Source: an uncultured Oscillospiraceae bacterium (GTDB taxonomy: Bacteria > Bacillota > Clostridia > Oscillospirales > Ruminococcaceae). Taken from it: DNA of 64,000 bases. Each line of letters opens with the position of its first letter. Position 1 is the first letter of the stretch. The position numbers and the translations under genes are program-made. The notes beneath the pieces were generated by a model, which saw nothing but the letters and a program-made list of their open reading frames with translations, ran no database searches and was not told the DNA's origin. Below, piece after piece: positions 43,534-51,774 of this stretch. The stretch lies in assembly GCA_934539585.1 (NCBI GenBank), contig CAKTCT010000010.1:13565-77564 (forward strand), in the 5' to 3' direction.

Positions 43534-44646
43534 TCAGGCTTCTTCCACCCGACCCCCTGTGACGGTAAAGATCCGGCCGCTTTCCATCCGAAGGGTGTTG
43601 GAAACGTCGCAGCAGGTGATGAACACCTGGAAATCCCGGATCCGGTTCAGTATATAGTCTTGACGGCTTTGGTCCAGTTCACTCATGACGTCGTCCAGCA
43701 AAACCACGGGATTTTCCCCGGTGATGCGGCGGATGAGGTTGGCCTCGCTGAGCTTCAGGGCCACGGCGCAGCTCCGCTTCTGGCCCTGGGAGCCGTAGAC
43801 CCGGGCCGGCCGGCCGTCGATATTCAGGGAAAGATCGTCCCGGTGGGCCCCCCGGGTGGTGCAGCGCATCCGGCGGTCGTTTTCCCGCTCCCCCTGCAGA
43901 ACGGCAAGGTAGCTCCGGATCAGCTCCTCGGTATAGGCGGTAAGAGGGGTCTCCGCCGGGAAGACCGAGGATTCGTACTCCGCGGAAAAGGCTTCGGAAA
44001 AGCCGGTGAAGCCGCCGTAAATTTCCGCCGCCACCGGCCGGAGCTTCTGGACATAGTCCTCCCGGAACACCGAAAGGATGGTCCCAAGCTTGGCAAGCTG
44101 CAAATCCCAGACGTCTAAAGTATCGGCGAAGCGGTCGTAGCGGCCCGCGTCCCGGAGCAGGGAGTTCCGCTGCTCCAGCACGGCGTTATACTGGGCCAGG
44201 TACCGGCCGTAGGCGGGCTTCAGGCCGCTGATGGCCGTATCCAGGAACCGCCGCCGCTCCCCCGGACCGTCCTGGACGATGGAAAGCCCCGTGGGGTCGA
44301 AGATCACCGCCGGAAAGGTCCCGAAAAGCTCCGAAGGGGACTTCAGGGGGACGCCGTTCAACAGAATCTTCCGCTTCCGCTCCCCGCCGGTGAAGCTTAA
44401 AAACTGCTCCCGCTCCCGGTCCCGGAAGGAAACCTCCACCCGGAAGACCTCCGCCCCGAAGCGGATCATCTGGCTTTCCCGGGCCCCCCGGAAGCTGCGG
44501 TTCCCCGTCAGCAGCCAGACGGCCTCGATGAGGTTGGTCTTTCCCTGGGCGTTCTGGCCCAGGATGATATTGATGTTCTCGCAAGGAGCGATTTCCGCGG
44601 CTTCCAGGTTCCGGAAATCGGCAAGCCGCAGCGACTGGATGATCAC
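43534..44646 (-). CDS. recF: DNA replication and repair protein RecF
   Basis: This 370-residue SMC-like ATPase helps load RecA at gaps with RecO and RecR. It has Walker A GQNAQGKTNLIEAVW, signature SQGQKR-like YGSQGQKRSCAVALKLSE and Walker B VVLLDDVMSELDQSR. The start is a GTG with GGGAGGG upstream. It follows the S4 protein gene by 18 bp in the conserved cluster. Confidence 0.96.
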   Translation of the reverse strand: MIIQSLRLADFRNLEAAEIAPCENINIILGQNAQGKTNLIEAVWLLTGNRSFRGARESQMIRFGAEVFRVEVSFRDREREQFLSFTGGERKRKILLNGVPLKSPSELFGTFPAVIFDPTGLSIVQDGPGERRRFLDTAISGLKPAYGRYLAQYNAVLEQRNSLLRDAGRYDRFADTLDVWDLQLAKLGTILSVFREDYVQKLRPVAAEIYGGFTGFSEAFSAEYESSVFPAETPLTAYTEELIRSYLAVLQGERENDRRMRCTTRGAHRDDLSLNIDGRPARVYGSQGQKRSCAVALKLSEANLIRRITGENPVVLLDDVMSELDQSRQDYILNRIRDFQVFITCCDVSNTLRMESGRIFTVTGGRVEEA

Positions 44647-44664
44647 GAAATCCCTCCCGGGCCG

Positions 44665-44877
44665 TCAATCGATGATATAAAGGGTATCCTCTACCTGGAC
44701 CTCGTCTCCCCGGAAGAGCTTTTTCCCCCGCTGGGAGCAGGTCTCGCCGTTATATTTGACCAGGCCCTCCTTGACAAGGAGCTTGGCGTGGCCGCCGGTC
44801 TCCGCGGCGCCGGTGAATTTCAGGAACTGGTCCAGCTTGATGAAGCCGGTTTTGATCTTTACACGTTTAGTTGTCAT
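44665..44877 (-). CDS. yaaA: S4-domain RNA-binding protein YaaA
   Basis: This 70-residue single S4 domain (KLDQFLKFTGAAETGGHAKL, KYNGETCSQRGKKLFRGDEV) is of the YaaA/YbcJ group, which binds RNA and is linked in Bacillus to ribosome assembly. The ATG overlaps the dnaN 3' end by 11 bp with GAGG upstream, so it is coupled to dnaN. Its length and place are typical. Confidence 0.93.
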   Translation of the reverse strand: MTTKRVKIKTGFIKLDQFLKFTGAAETGGHAKLLVKEGLVKYNGETCSQRGKKLFRGDEVQVEDTLYIID

Positions 44878-45985
44878 CTTTCAACCTCATGGGCATGACC
44901 AGGAACACGAAGCTGTCGCCCTCCAGAGGAAGGAGCTTGATGGGCGAAAAGGCGGTGTTGATCTCGATGGCCAGTTCGTCCTGTTCGCTGGCTTTCAGCG
45001 CGTCGGTCATGTATTTGTTGTTGAACCCGATGCGGACGGGCTCCCCTTCCAGCCGGACGGGGATGGAGTCGTTGACCTTGCCCATGGAGGTCTCGCAGGA
45101 AATGGAGACCTGGCCGTCCTCGAACAGGGCCTTCACCGGGTTTTTGATCTTCTCGCTGATAATGATGGAAGCGCGGTTGATGCTTTCGGCGAATTCCCGG
45201 GCGGAAAGCACGATCCGGGTCTTCTTCTCCTTGGGGATGGCGGCGTTGTAGTCGATGAAGTCCCCTTCCAGCAGCCGGGAGAGGATGGTGTAGCCGCCGC
45301 ACTCAAAGACGATGTGCTTGCTGCCCAGCTTGAGAAGGACCTCCCGGTCCTCGCCGTCGGAGAACTTGCCGATGAGCTTCAGAAGCTCGGAAAGGGTCCG
45401 GCCCGGGGCCACGAACTTGAAGTTTTCCGGGCAGCTCACCGGCTCCTTCCGCAGCGCCAGCCGGCAGCCGTCTACGGAGACCAGATACAGGACCTCGTTT
45501 TTGATCTCAAACAGGGTACCGGTCAGCACCGGGGTGGCCGCGTCCTGGGAAACGGCGAACAGCGTCTGGGAGATCATGCTCCGCAGCGTCTCCGCCGGGA
45601 GCCGGAAGGAGCGCTCCTCGCTGATGACGGGGATCTCCGGGTATTCCTCGGCGCTCATGCCCAGGATGGTGAACTGGGCCCCGCCGCTGCGGATGATGGT
45701 CAGCAGCTTGTCGTCGGTGGTCAGGGAAAGGGTCCCGGCAGGCATCCGGTTGATGATCTCCCCGAAAAGCCGGGCGTTCAGGATGATTTCCCCGTCCTCC
45801 CGGGAATCCACTTCGATCTCCTTGGTAATGCCCAGCTCCAGATTGTAGCCGATGACGGTCAGCCGGCCGCTTTTGCAGCGGAGCAGGACGCACTCCAGGG
45901 CCATCAGGGTGGATTTGGCCGACACGGCGGGAGAAACGTTGTTCACCGCCTCGCAGAGAACGGCTTTTTCACAAGAAAAATTCAT
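44867..45985 (-). CDS. dnaN: DNA polymerase III beta subunit (sliding clamp)
   Basis: This 372-residue DnaN is the ring-shaped processivity clamp of the replicase. Three repeated clamp domains are apparent, and the C-terminal pocket region ends LEGDSFVFLVMPMRL, the peptide-binding end of the clamp. The ATG at 45985 (MNFSCEKAVL) has AGGAGG 6 bases upstream; an in-frame start at 46036 does not. It follows the oriC segment downstream of dnaA, which is the classic arrangement. Confidence 0.97.
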   Translation of the reverse strand: MNFSCEKAVLCEAVNNVSPAVSAKSTLMALECVLLRCKSGRLTVIGYNLELGITKEIEVDSREDGEIILNARLFGEIINRMPAGTLSLTTDDKLLTIIRSGGAQFTILGMSAEEYPEIPVISEERSFRLPAETLRSMISQTLFAVSQDAATPVLTGTLFEIKNEVLYLVSVDGCRLALRKEPVSCPENFKFVAPGRTLSELLKLIGKFSDGEDREVLLKLGSKHIVFECGGYTILSRLLEGDFIDYNAAIPKEKKTRIVLSAREFAESINRASIIISEKIKNPVKALFEDGQVSISCETSMGKVNDSIPVRLEGEPVRIGFNNKYMTDALKASEQDELAIEINTAFSPIKLLPLEGDSFVFLVMPMRLKDDN

Positions 45986-46125
45986 AGAGAACCTCCTATC
46001 AGACGATTTGACAGGCTGTGCGCCTGAGAAAGACACATTTTATTTGTTTTACAGAGAGTATAAACGGCGTTGCAGGAGCTTAGGTCCCCGCCTGCAGAAA
46101 ATGCAGCAAACTATTTTTGTTACTG

Positions 46126-46410
46126 CAATAGAAAGATAGAAAAGAATAAGATAAAAACAGTAGTAGTAGTAGGGCCTGTGGAAATGGGGACGAGGCCCTG
46201 TAATCCCCGGAAAAACCTGGACAAACCGGGTCTTTTCTCCGCGTGAATCCGCCGTGGGATTTTTGTGGGATTGTGGATGGCGGATTTTTCGTTCACCGGA
46301 GTGTGGATGATTTCCGGTGAACTCCGGTGGACAGGTGAAAAATTTCGGGGAGGAATTTCCGGCCGGACTTTTTCACTTTTCTCCACAATTTTGTGTGGAA
46401 AACTTCCCGG
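46126..46410 (-). other. Replication origin oriC: DnaA-trio unwinding module plus DnaA-box cluster
   Basis: The dnaA-dnaN gap is 529 bp. Read on the minus strand it has, in order, DnaA-box-like 9-mers (TTTTCCACA at 46394-46402, TCATCCACA at 46302-46310, CCATCCACA at 46272-46280, ATTTCCACA at 46177-46185), then a GC patch (GGCCC, 46172-46176), and CTACTACTACTACTG (46158-46172). An AT-rich run (46126-46157) follows. This matches the Bacillus basal unwinding layout of boxes, GC-rich element, trinucleotide DnaA-trios and AT-rich region, in the same orientation relative to dnaA and dnaN. TTCTCCACA is on the plus strand at 46379-46387. Confidence 0.85.
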
Positions 46411-46514
46411 TGAATTTCGTGGAGATTTTTCTGCGTCCCGGAAACCGGGGCTTTTTCCCGGAAGTTTTCCCCATTTTCAGGGGATTGGGCCGTTTTTTCC
46501 GGATTTACCCGCTG

Positions 46515-47954
46515 TTATTTGTCCCGGATGTTTTTGATGATGTCCTCGATGATGCCCTTGTCGTGGGGGTTGGTCTTGATGAGATTCTCCACCTTTTTCA
46601 GGGTGTAGACGATGGTAGTGTGGTCCCGGCCGCCGAATTCCTGGCCGATCTCCTTCATGGTGGACTGGGTGATCTCCCGGACGATGTAAATGGCGATCTG
46701 CCGGGCCTGGGAGATGGGGGCGTTCTTTTTATTGGAGCGGATGTCCGCCGGGGAGACGTGATAGGTCTGGGCCACCTCGTCAATGATCCGCTCGATGGTG
46801 ATGGGCACCGGCTGGTTGTCGTTGAGGATCTCCTTGATCACGTTCTGGGCCACGCTGAGGGTGGGCTCGGAGCCGGTATAGAGCTTGTACATCTTGATCT
46901 TCTTCACGGCGCCCTCCAGCTGGCGGATGTTGCTTTTCAGCTTGGTGGCGATGAAGTTGGTGATGTCGTCGGGGATGCGGAGCTGCAGAAGCTCGGCCTT
47001 CCGCTGGATGATGGCGATCCGGGTCTCCAGGTCCGGCACGCCGATGTCCGCCAGGATGCCCCATTCGAACCGGGATTTCAGCCGGTCGGCGATGATGTTG
47101 ATGTCCTTGGGGGGCCGGTCCGAGGTGATGACGATCTGTTTGCCGCACTGGTAAAGCTCGTTGAAGGTATGGAAGAACTCCTCCTGGGAGGCGTCCTTCC
47201 CCGACAGGAACTGGATGTCGTCAATGAGGAAGAAGTCGGAGTGGCGGTACTTCTGATGGAAGGTGTTGGTGGTCTGGTTCTTGATGGCCACGATGAGCTC
47301 GTTGGAGAAGGTCTCCGAGTTGGTGTAGATGATATTCATGTTGGGGTTGTTCTTCTTGACCTCGTTTTTGATGGCCATAAGAAGGTGGGTCTTCCCCAGG
47401 CCGCTGGGGCCGTAGATGAACAGGGGGTTGTAGGGCTTGATGGAGGACGCGCTGAGGTTCACCGAGTTGGCCACGGACTTGCAGGCAGTGTACGCAAATT
47501 CGTTTTTGCTGCCCACGATAAAGGTGTCGAAGGTGTACTCGTACTCCCCGATGCCCATGTCGGCCTCGCTGATGGGCCGGGAGATTTCCGGCAGCTCCGG
47601 CTCCCCGGCGGAAAAGGCCGGCGCCTGCTGGACCGGCTCCGGATAGACCGGGGCGGGGGCAGGCTCCCCCTGGACCGGCGGCTTCATGGTGTCCGCCGCG
47701 CAGAGGATTTCCACCTTCACAGGGAACCCCAGAACCTGGGCAAAGGCTTCCTTCAGAGGCTCCAGATACTGGTCCTGTAAGATGCTGCGGTGGAACTCAA
47801 AGGGCACCACCAGATAGGCGGTGTTGTTCTCGAACCGGCCGGGCTGGATGTTTTTGATCCAGCAGGTGTAGGCGGTTTCCGTCAGTTCATTGGCCCGGAC
47901 CTTCTCCTGAAAGTACTCTTTTACCAGGTTTAACACGTCGGAAAACGACTGCAT
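46515..47954 (-). CDS. dnaA: Chromosomal replication initiator DnaA
   Basis: This 479-residue AAA+ initiator has domain I (about 1-85), a Pro-rich domain II (about 86-130), AAA+ domain III with FIYGPSGLGKTHLLMAI and FFLIDDIQFLSGK, and domain IV with the DnaA-box-binding GGRDHTTIVYTLKKV. The ATG at 47954 follows GGAGG with a 9-base spacing. The frame remains open further upstream, but that part has no start signal and covers the promoter. Box-like sites lie on both sides of the gene, as in a bipartite origin. Confidence 0.97.
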   Translation of the reverse strand: MQSFSDVLNLVKEYFQEKVRANELTETAYTCWIKNIQPGRFENNTAYLVVPFEFHRSILQDQYLEPLKEAFAQVLGFPVKVEILCAADTMKPPVQGEPAPAPVYPEPVQQAPAFSAGEPELPEISRPISEADMGIGEYEYTFDTFIVGSKNEFAYTACKSVANSVNLSASSIKPYNPLFIYGPSGLGKTHLLMAIKNEVKKNNPNMNIIYTNSETFSNELIVAIKNQTTNTFHQKYRHSDFFLIDDIQFLSGKDASQEEFFHTFNELYQCGKQIVITSDRPPKDINIIADRLKSRFEWGILADIGVPDLETRIAIIQRKAELLQLRIPDDITNFIATKLKSNIRQLEGAVKKIKMYKLYTGSEPTLSVAQNVIKEILNDNQPVPITIERIIDEVAQTYHVSPADIRSNKKNAPISQARQIAIYIVREITQSTMKEIGQEFGGRDHTTIVYTLKKVENLIKTNPHDKGIIEDIIKNIRDK

Positions 47955-47994
47955 GGTGAAATTCCTCCAATGTGAATCGTTGTGAAAGGTAAAA

Positions 47995-48019
47995 TGTGGA
48001 TAGCTCCAGGTTTTCCACA
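47995..48019. promoter_or_regulatory. DnaA-box pair in the dnaA leader
   Basis: CTATCCACA on the minus strand (47995-48003) and TTTTCCACA on the plus strand (48011-48019) form a convergent pair 16 bp apart, between the dnaA promoter and its ATG. TTTTCCACA fits the TTWTNCACA consensus. They could mediate autoregulation and form the upstream half of a bipartite oriC. Confidence 0.7.
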
Positions 48020-48197
48020 TAAAAATGTTGAGAAAAGTGAATAAGTAGGATATCTGCCGTGGCAAAATGCGTAAAAAACACGCCACACAGTCATTCGGGA
48101 AAATTTCACCGCGTGGGGAGAATAACTGCGTGAACCATGTGAGTTTTTTCGGTATTCTGTTGAAAAAAATCGAAAAACTTCTATTTCTACGCTTTTC

Positions 48198-48226
48198 ATT
48201 ATACCATACCCGAATTTTTTTTACAA
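48198..48226 (-). promoter_or_regulatory. Promoter of dnaA
   Basis: On the minus strand TTGTAA (48221-48226) and a perfect TATAAT (48198-48203) are spaced 17 bp apart. The leader to the dnaA ATG is about 240 bp, AT-rich and without a gene apart from the box pair. Confidence 0.75.
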
Positions 48227-48371
48227 GTTTTCCCCCTTGGATTTCTGAAAAAAACCGGAATTTTTCTTCCGGAGGAGGAGCGCGTTTTCCGCCCCTTCTT
48301 CCCCGCTTCCGCCGCCCGGAGAAGTTTCCGGGAAAAAAGCCCGGAAAAATGTGAATTTTCCGAAAAAACAG

Positions 48372-48401
48372 TTGACAAATCCGCCGGTTCTCCTTTATAC
48401 T
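48372..48401 (+). promoter_or_regulatory. Promoter of rpmH-rnpA
   Basis: TTGACA (48372-48377) and TATACT (48396-48401) are separated by 18 bp, back to back with the dnaA promoter. The rpmH leader is about 105 bp. Confidence 0.78.
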
Positions 48402-48513
48402 ATTATCTTGAAGGTGTCTGCTGATTTGACTGGTAAAATCAACGGCTTGTTGGATTTTGGAGACAAGATCACCGGCAGGGACCCACACTTCGCACTTTAA
48501 AGGAGGGTATAAA

Positions 48514-48648
48514 ATGAAACGGACATATCAGCCCAAGAAACTGCACCGCCAGAAGGTCCATGGCTTCCGCAAGAGAATGGCCAGCGCCAACGGCCGGAAG
48601 GTTCTGAAAAGAAGACGCGATAAAGGCAGAGCGAGACTGTCTTATTAA
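48514..48648 (+). CDS. rpmH: 50S ribosomal protein L34
   Basis: This 44-residue, highly basic L34 (MKRTYQPKKLHRQKVHGF through RDKGRARLSY) is of normal length. The ATG at 48514 is 7 bases after AAAGGAGGG. It is the first gene rightwards from the origin, followed by rnpA, the usual pair. Confidence 0.97.
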   Translation: MKRTYQPKKLHRQKVHGFRKRMASANGRKVLKRRRDKGRARLSY

Positions 48649-48693
48649 GAGAAGCTTTTCGGATCTGCACCAGCTGCATTCCGCAAAAGGAGT

Positions 48694-48735
48694 GGGAGCC
48701 ATGCGTCGTTTCGGAGGCATGGCTTCCTCTGTTTC
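48694..48735 (+). other. Hairpin between rpmH and rnpA
   Basis: An 11-bp stem (GGGAGCCATGC, 48694-48704, with 48717-48727, one G-T pair) and a 12-nt loop are followed by the weak T tract TCTGTTTCC. It is probably a partial terminator or processing site that lowers rnpA relative to rpmH. Confidence 0.6.
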
Positions 48736-48775
48736 CTATTAAAATCCGGAGGCGGCTGCCTTTAAAGGATCGTTT

Positions 48776-49180
48776 ATGGAAGAAAAAAATCAGCGGAGCC
48801 CCGGCGCTCCGCTTCGGATAAAAGGCTCCCTTTCCACCTTAAAGCTCAACAAGGAATTCAAGCGGGCCTACTATCAGGGAAAAAGCAAGGCGACCCCCTA
48901 TTTCATCTGCTACCGGGTGAAGAACCGGGGACAGGGTCTCCGCTACGGCCTGACCACCTCCAAAAAGGTGGGCAACGCCGTCAGCCGGAACCACGCCCGC
49001 CGTCTGCTCCGGGCGGCCATCCGCTCGGTGGAGCCCCGGATGGGCGACAACTTCGACTACGTATTCGTGGCCCGGGAGCGGATTCTCACCGCCAAGTCCT
49101 ACCAGGTGGCGGCTATGATGAAGGGCTGCTTCAAGGATTTGGAAAAGCCCTCCCCGCCCAAAGGAAAGAACCCGGGATGA
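48776..49180 (+). CDS. rnpA: Ribonuclease P protein component
   Basis: This 134-residue basic protein assists the RNase P RNA in maturing tRNA 5' ends. The RNR-type signature is KVGNAVSRNHARRLLRAAIR, with preceding FICYRVKNRGQGLRYGLTTSKK. The N-terminal 15 residues (EEKNQRSPGAPLRIKG) are a short extension before the family start SLSTLKLNKEFK. It overlaps yidD by 4 bp. Confidence 0.93.
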   Translation: MEEKNQRSPGAPLRIKGSLSTLKLNKEFKRAYYQGKSKATPYFICYRVKNRGQGLRYGLTTSKKVGNAVSRNHARRLLRAAIRSVEPRMGDNFDYVFVARERILTAKSYQVAAMMKGCFKDLEKPSPPKGKNPG

Positions 49181-49452
49181 TGAGGCGGTTTCTCATGGCC
49201 TGCATCCGGCTTTACCAGCGGACCTTTTCTAAGATGAAGGCCCCGTGCTGCCGGTTTTACCCCACCTGCTCCGCCTACGCCCTGGAAGCCATCCGGCGGT
49301 TCGGCGCGCTGAAGGGCGGAATTTTAAGCATCCGCCGGATTCTGCGCTGCAACCCCTTCTGCCGCGGCGGCATCGATCCGGTGCCGGAGGAGTTCCGCTG
49401 GCATTACCCCAGGAAGAAGACGGGAACGGACTCCCAGCCCCCTTCCCGATAA
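49177..49452 (+). CDS. yidD: Membrane protein insertion efficiency factor YidD
   Basis: This 91-residue YidD is amphipathic and peripheral at the membrane, assisting YidC. The conserved core reads CCRFYPTCSAYALEAIRRFG and GILSIRRILRCNPF. It starts at the ATG overlapping the rnpA stop; a second ATG 3 bp later is equally possible. It stands between rnpA and yidC as usual. Confidence 0.93.
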   Translation: MMRRFLMACIRLYQRTFSKMKAPCCRFYPTCSAYALEAIRRFGALKGGILSIRRILRCNPFCRGGIDPVPEEFRWHYPRKKTGTDSQPPSR

Positions 49453-49467
49453 GAAAGGAATTTGTTC

Positions 49468-50622
49468 ATGTCACAGCTTTTCGGTATCCCTCTTGGTTGG
49501 ATCATGTGGCTCCTTTATAAGGTGATCCCCAACTACGGCATCGTTCTGATCCTCTTTACCATTCTGGTCAAAGCCGCGCTGTTCCCCCTCTCCATCAAGC
49601 AGCAGAAATCCACCGCGAAAATGGCGGTGTTCCAGCCCAAGATCGACGAGATCAACAAAAAATACGCCAACAACAAGCAGAAGCAGCAGGAAGAGATGAT
49701 GAAGCTCTATGAGGCCCATGGGTATAACCCCATGAGCGGCTGCCTGCCTCTCCTGATCCAGTTCCCCATCCTTTTCGGCATCATCGACGTGGTCTATAAG
49801 CCTCTGACCCATCTGCTGCGGATTCCCAAGGACACCATGAACGCCGCAGCGGAAATCCTCAAGACCAACTACGAGGCCCTGGGCCAGGTGGTGGGCCAGC
49901 AGCAGCTCCAGATCATCTCCGAGATGCACAACCCCGAGCACGCCCAGTGGTTCGCAAGCCTGGGCACGGAATTCATGGACAAGGTCTCCGGCTTCAACTA
50001 CTCCCTGTTTGGCCTGGACCTGGGCCAGATTCCCAAGCTGGGCTGGAACTGGCTGATGCTGGTGCCCATCCTCTCCGGCCTGACCTCTCTGCTGGTGTCC
50101 ATCATCTCCACCAAGATGAGCCCCTCCGCCCAGCAGCAGCAAAGCGGCATGATGAAGGGCATGATGTACGGGATGCCGCTGCTTTCCGTGCTGTTCGCCT
50201 TCTCTCTGCCCGTAGGCGTGGGTATTTACTGGATCATCTCCAACCTCCTTTCTGGCGTTCAGTCCGTGGTGCTCTTCAAGCTCTATAACCCGGAAAAATA
50301 CAAGGCCGAGTATCAGGCCCAGCTGGAAGCCGAGGAAGCCAAACGCCGCCAGGAACGGGAAAAACGCCGCCAGAAAAAACTGGCCCGGGGCGAGGAGCTT
50401 TCCGACGAGGATTTAGAGGAAGACGAGCTCCGCCGCCGCAACGAGGCCAAAAAGTCCTCCGCCCGCACCGCCGAGGAGGAAAAAGCGGCCAAGGACCGCG
50501 CCAAGGAGGAATACCTCACGGCCAAGGAGATCAACCGCCGCCGCTTAGCGGAGGCCCGCCGGCAGGACGCGGAAAAGTACGGCGAGGAATACGCCGAGGT
50601 CACGGACAAGGACCTGCAGTAA
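49468..50622 (+). CDS. yidC: Membrane protein insertase YidC/Oxa1
   Basis: This 384-residue insertase has five predicted membrane helices within residues 1-275, beginning directly with the first helix and with no lipoprotein signal. YNPMSGCLPLLIQFPILFG is the conserved cytoplasmic-loop/TM2 segment. The last 110 residues are an extremely charged Lys/Arg/Glu/Ala tail (EEAKRRQEREKRRQKK and on), probably helical and ribosome-binding, longer than in Bacillus. The ATG at 49468 is 8 bases after AAAGGA; a TTG at 49462 is less likely. Confidence 0.94.
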   Translation: MSQLFGIPLGWIMWLLYKVIPNYGIVLILFTILVKAALFPLSIKQQKSTAKMAVFQPKIDEINKKYANNKQKQQEEMMKLYEAHGYNPMSGCLPLLIQFPILFGIIDVVYKPLTHLLRIPKDTMNAAAEILKTNYEALGQVVGQQQLQIISEMHNPEHAQWFASLGTEFMDKVSGFNYSLFGLDLGQIPKLGWNWLMLVPILSGLTSLLVSIISTKMSPSAQQQQSGMMKGMMYGMPLLSVLFAFSLPVGVGIYWIISNLLSGVQSVVLFKLYNPEKYKAEYQAQLEAEEAKRRQEREKRRQKKLARGEELSDEDLEEDELRRRNEAKKSSARTAEEEKAAKDRAKEEYLTAKEINRRRLAEARRQDAEKYGEEYAEVTDKDLQ

Positions 50623-50660
50623 CAACTTAGACGGTTCAATTTTCTTTGAGGAGGTTTCTT

Positions 50661-51710
50661 ATGATTCGCGAATATACGGCCACCGGCGCTACGGTGGAAG
50701 AAGCCATCGAAAATGCCTGCCGGGAACTGGGCGTCTCTCCCCTGGATGTGACCCCGGAAATCCTGAAGCTCCCCAAAAAGGGCTTCTTTAAAAAGACCCC
50801 CGCGGAGGTCCGCATCACCGTGCAGAGCGAGGAAGAACTTTTGAAGGAGGAGCCCGTCTCCCCCGCCCCGGCGAAAAAGCCTGCGGCTCCCGTCCGGGAA
50901 AAACCGGCTCCCGCCCCCAAAAAGGAAGAGCCCAGGCCCGCCAAGGCTCCCGCCGCTCCTGCGGTGAAGAAGGAGGAGCCCGCCGCTCCCGCCCCGGCCC
51001 CGGAAACCCCGGCTCCGGCGGAGCCCCCCGTTTCTCAGGAAGACCTCCAGCCCAAGATCGACACTGCGGAGAAATACCTCCTGGAAATCTTCGACAAAAT
51101 GGGCCTCAAGGACGTTCAGGTCCGCTTTGAGCAGACCGAGAACCGGACGGTCCTCATCCATATCGACGGCGGCGACATCGGCACCGTCATCGGCAAACGG
51201 GGCGAGACCCTGGACGCCATCCAGTACCTGGTCTCCCTGGTGGCCAACCGCCAGGAGGGCGAGTACGTCCGCTTCACCATCAACGCCGGAAACTACCGGG
51301 AAAAGCGGGAGGAGACCCTCCGCGCCCTGGCTCAGCGCATGGCCCGGAAGGTCCTGAAGACCGGCCGCCCCGCCGCCCTGGAGCCCATGAACCCCTACGA
51401 GCGCCGGATCATCCACGCGGTGGTCACGGAAATCGACGGCGTTTATTCCAAATCCACCGGCGAAGAGCCCAACCGGAAAGTGGTCATTAAGCCCACCTCC
51501 CGTTCCGGCGGCCCCTCCGGCCCCCGCCGGGAAGGCGGACGTCCCCCCAGAGGAAACCGTCCCCCCCGGAACAACGCTCCGGCTCCCCAGCCCGCCGACG
51601 CTCCGGAGCAGTCCGAAGCCCCCAGACAGCCCGAGGCTCCCGTTGAGGAGCCCAAGGTGGACACCAAGGCCCTGGACGGCGTGAAGCTCTATTCCAAAAT
51701 CGAACTCTAA
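50661..51710 (+). CDS. jag: Jag/KhpB RNA-binding protein
   Basis: This 349-residue protein has a Jag-N domain (about 1-52, including GFFKKTPAEVRI) and a Pro/Ala/Lys-rich linker (about 60-130). A KH domain with IGTVIGKRGETLDAIQYLV and an R3H domain with NYREKREETLRALAQRMA and MNPYERRIIH follow. The C-terminal extension (about 280-349) is Arg/Gly/Pro-rich and unusual for the family, likely disordered and RNA-binding. GAGGAGG precedes the ATG at 50661. Jag/KhpB controls cell elongation and sRNA-linked regulation in Firmicutes. Confidence 0.93.
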   Translation: MIREYTATGATVEEAIENACRELGVSPLDVTPEILKLPKKGFFKKTPAEVRITVQSEEELLKEEPVSPAPAKKPAAPVREKPAPAPKKEEPRPAKAPAAPAVKKEEPAAPAPAPETPAPAEPPVSQEDLQPKIDTAEKYLLEIFDKMGLKDVQVRFEQTENRTVLIHIDGGDIGTVIGKRGETLDAIQYLVSLVANRQEGEYVRFTINAGNYREKREETLRALAQRMARKVLKTGRPAALEPMNPYERRIIHAVVTEIDGVYSKSTGEEPNRKVVIKPTSRSGGPSGPRREGGRPPRGNRPPRNNAPAPQPADAPEQSEAPRQPEAPVEEPKVDTKALDGVKLYSKIEL

Positions 51711-51715
51711 GTCGG

Positions 51716-51753
51716 AAAACCTCTCCGCGGCCGGACCGCCGGAGAGGTTTTTT
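51716..51753 (+). terminator. Rho-independent terminator after jag
   Basis: The stem AAAACCTCTCCG/CGGAGAGGTTTT with a 12-nt loop and six Ts (51748-51753) begins 6 bp after the jag stop. mnmE starts only 22 bp later without an obvious own promoter, so some read-through is likely. Confidence 0.85.
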
Positions 51754-51774
51754 GAAGCATGGAAGGAATTTTTT

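Noticed and set aside
46515..48488. Longer DnaA starting at 48488
   Set aside because: The extra 178 codons would span the dnaA promoter and the DnaA boxes. The ATG at 47954 has a proper Shine-Dalgarno and matches the family N-terminus.
48402..48513. Riboswitch or sRNA in the rpmH leader
   Set aside because: The leader of about 110 nt has no fold or motif that I recognise. It is treated as a plain 5' leader.
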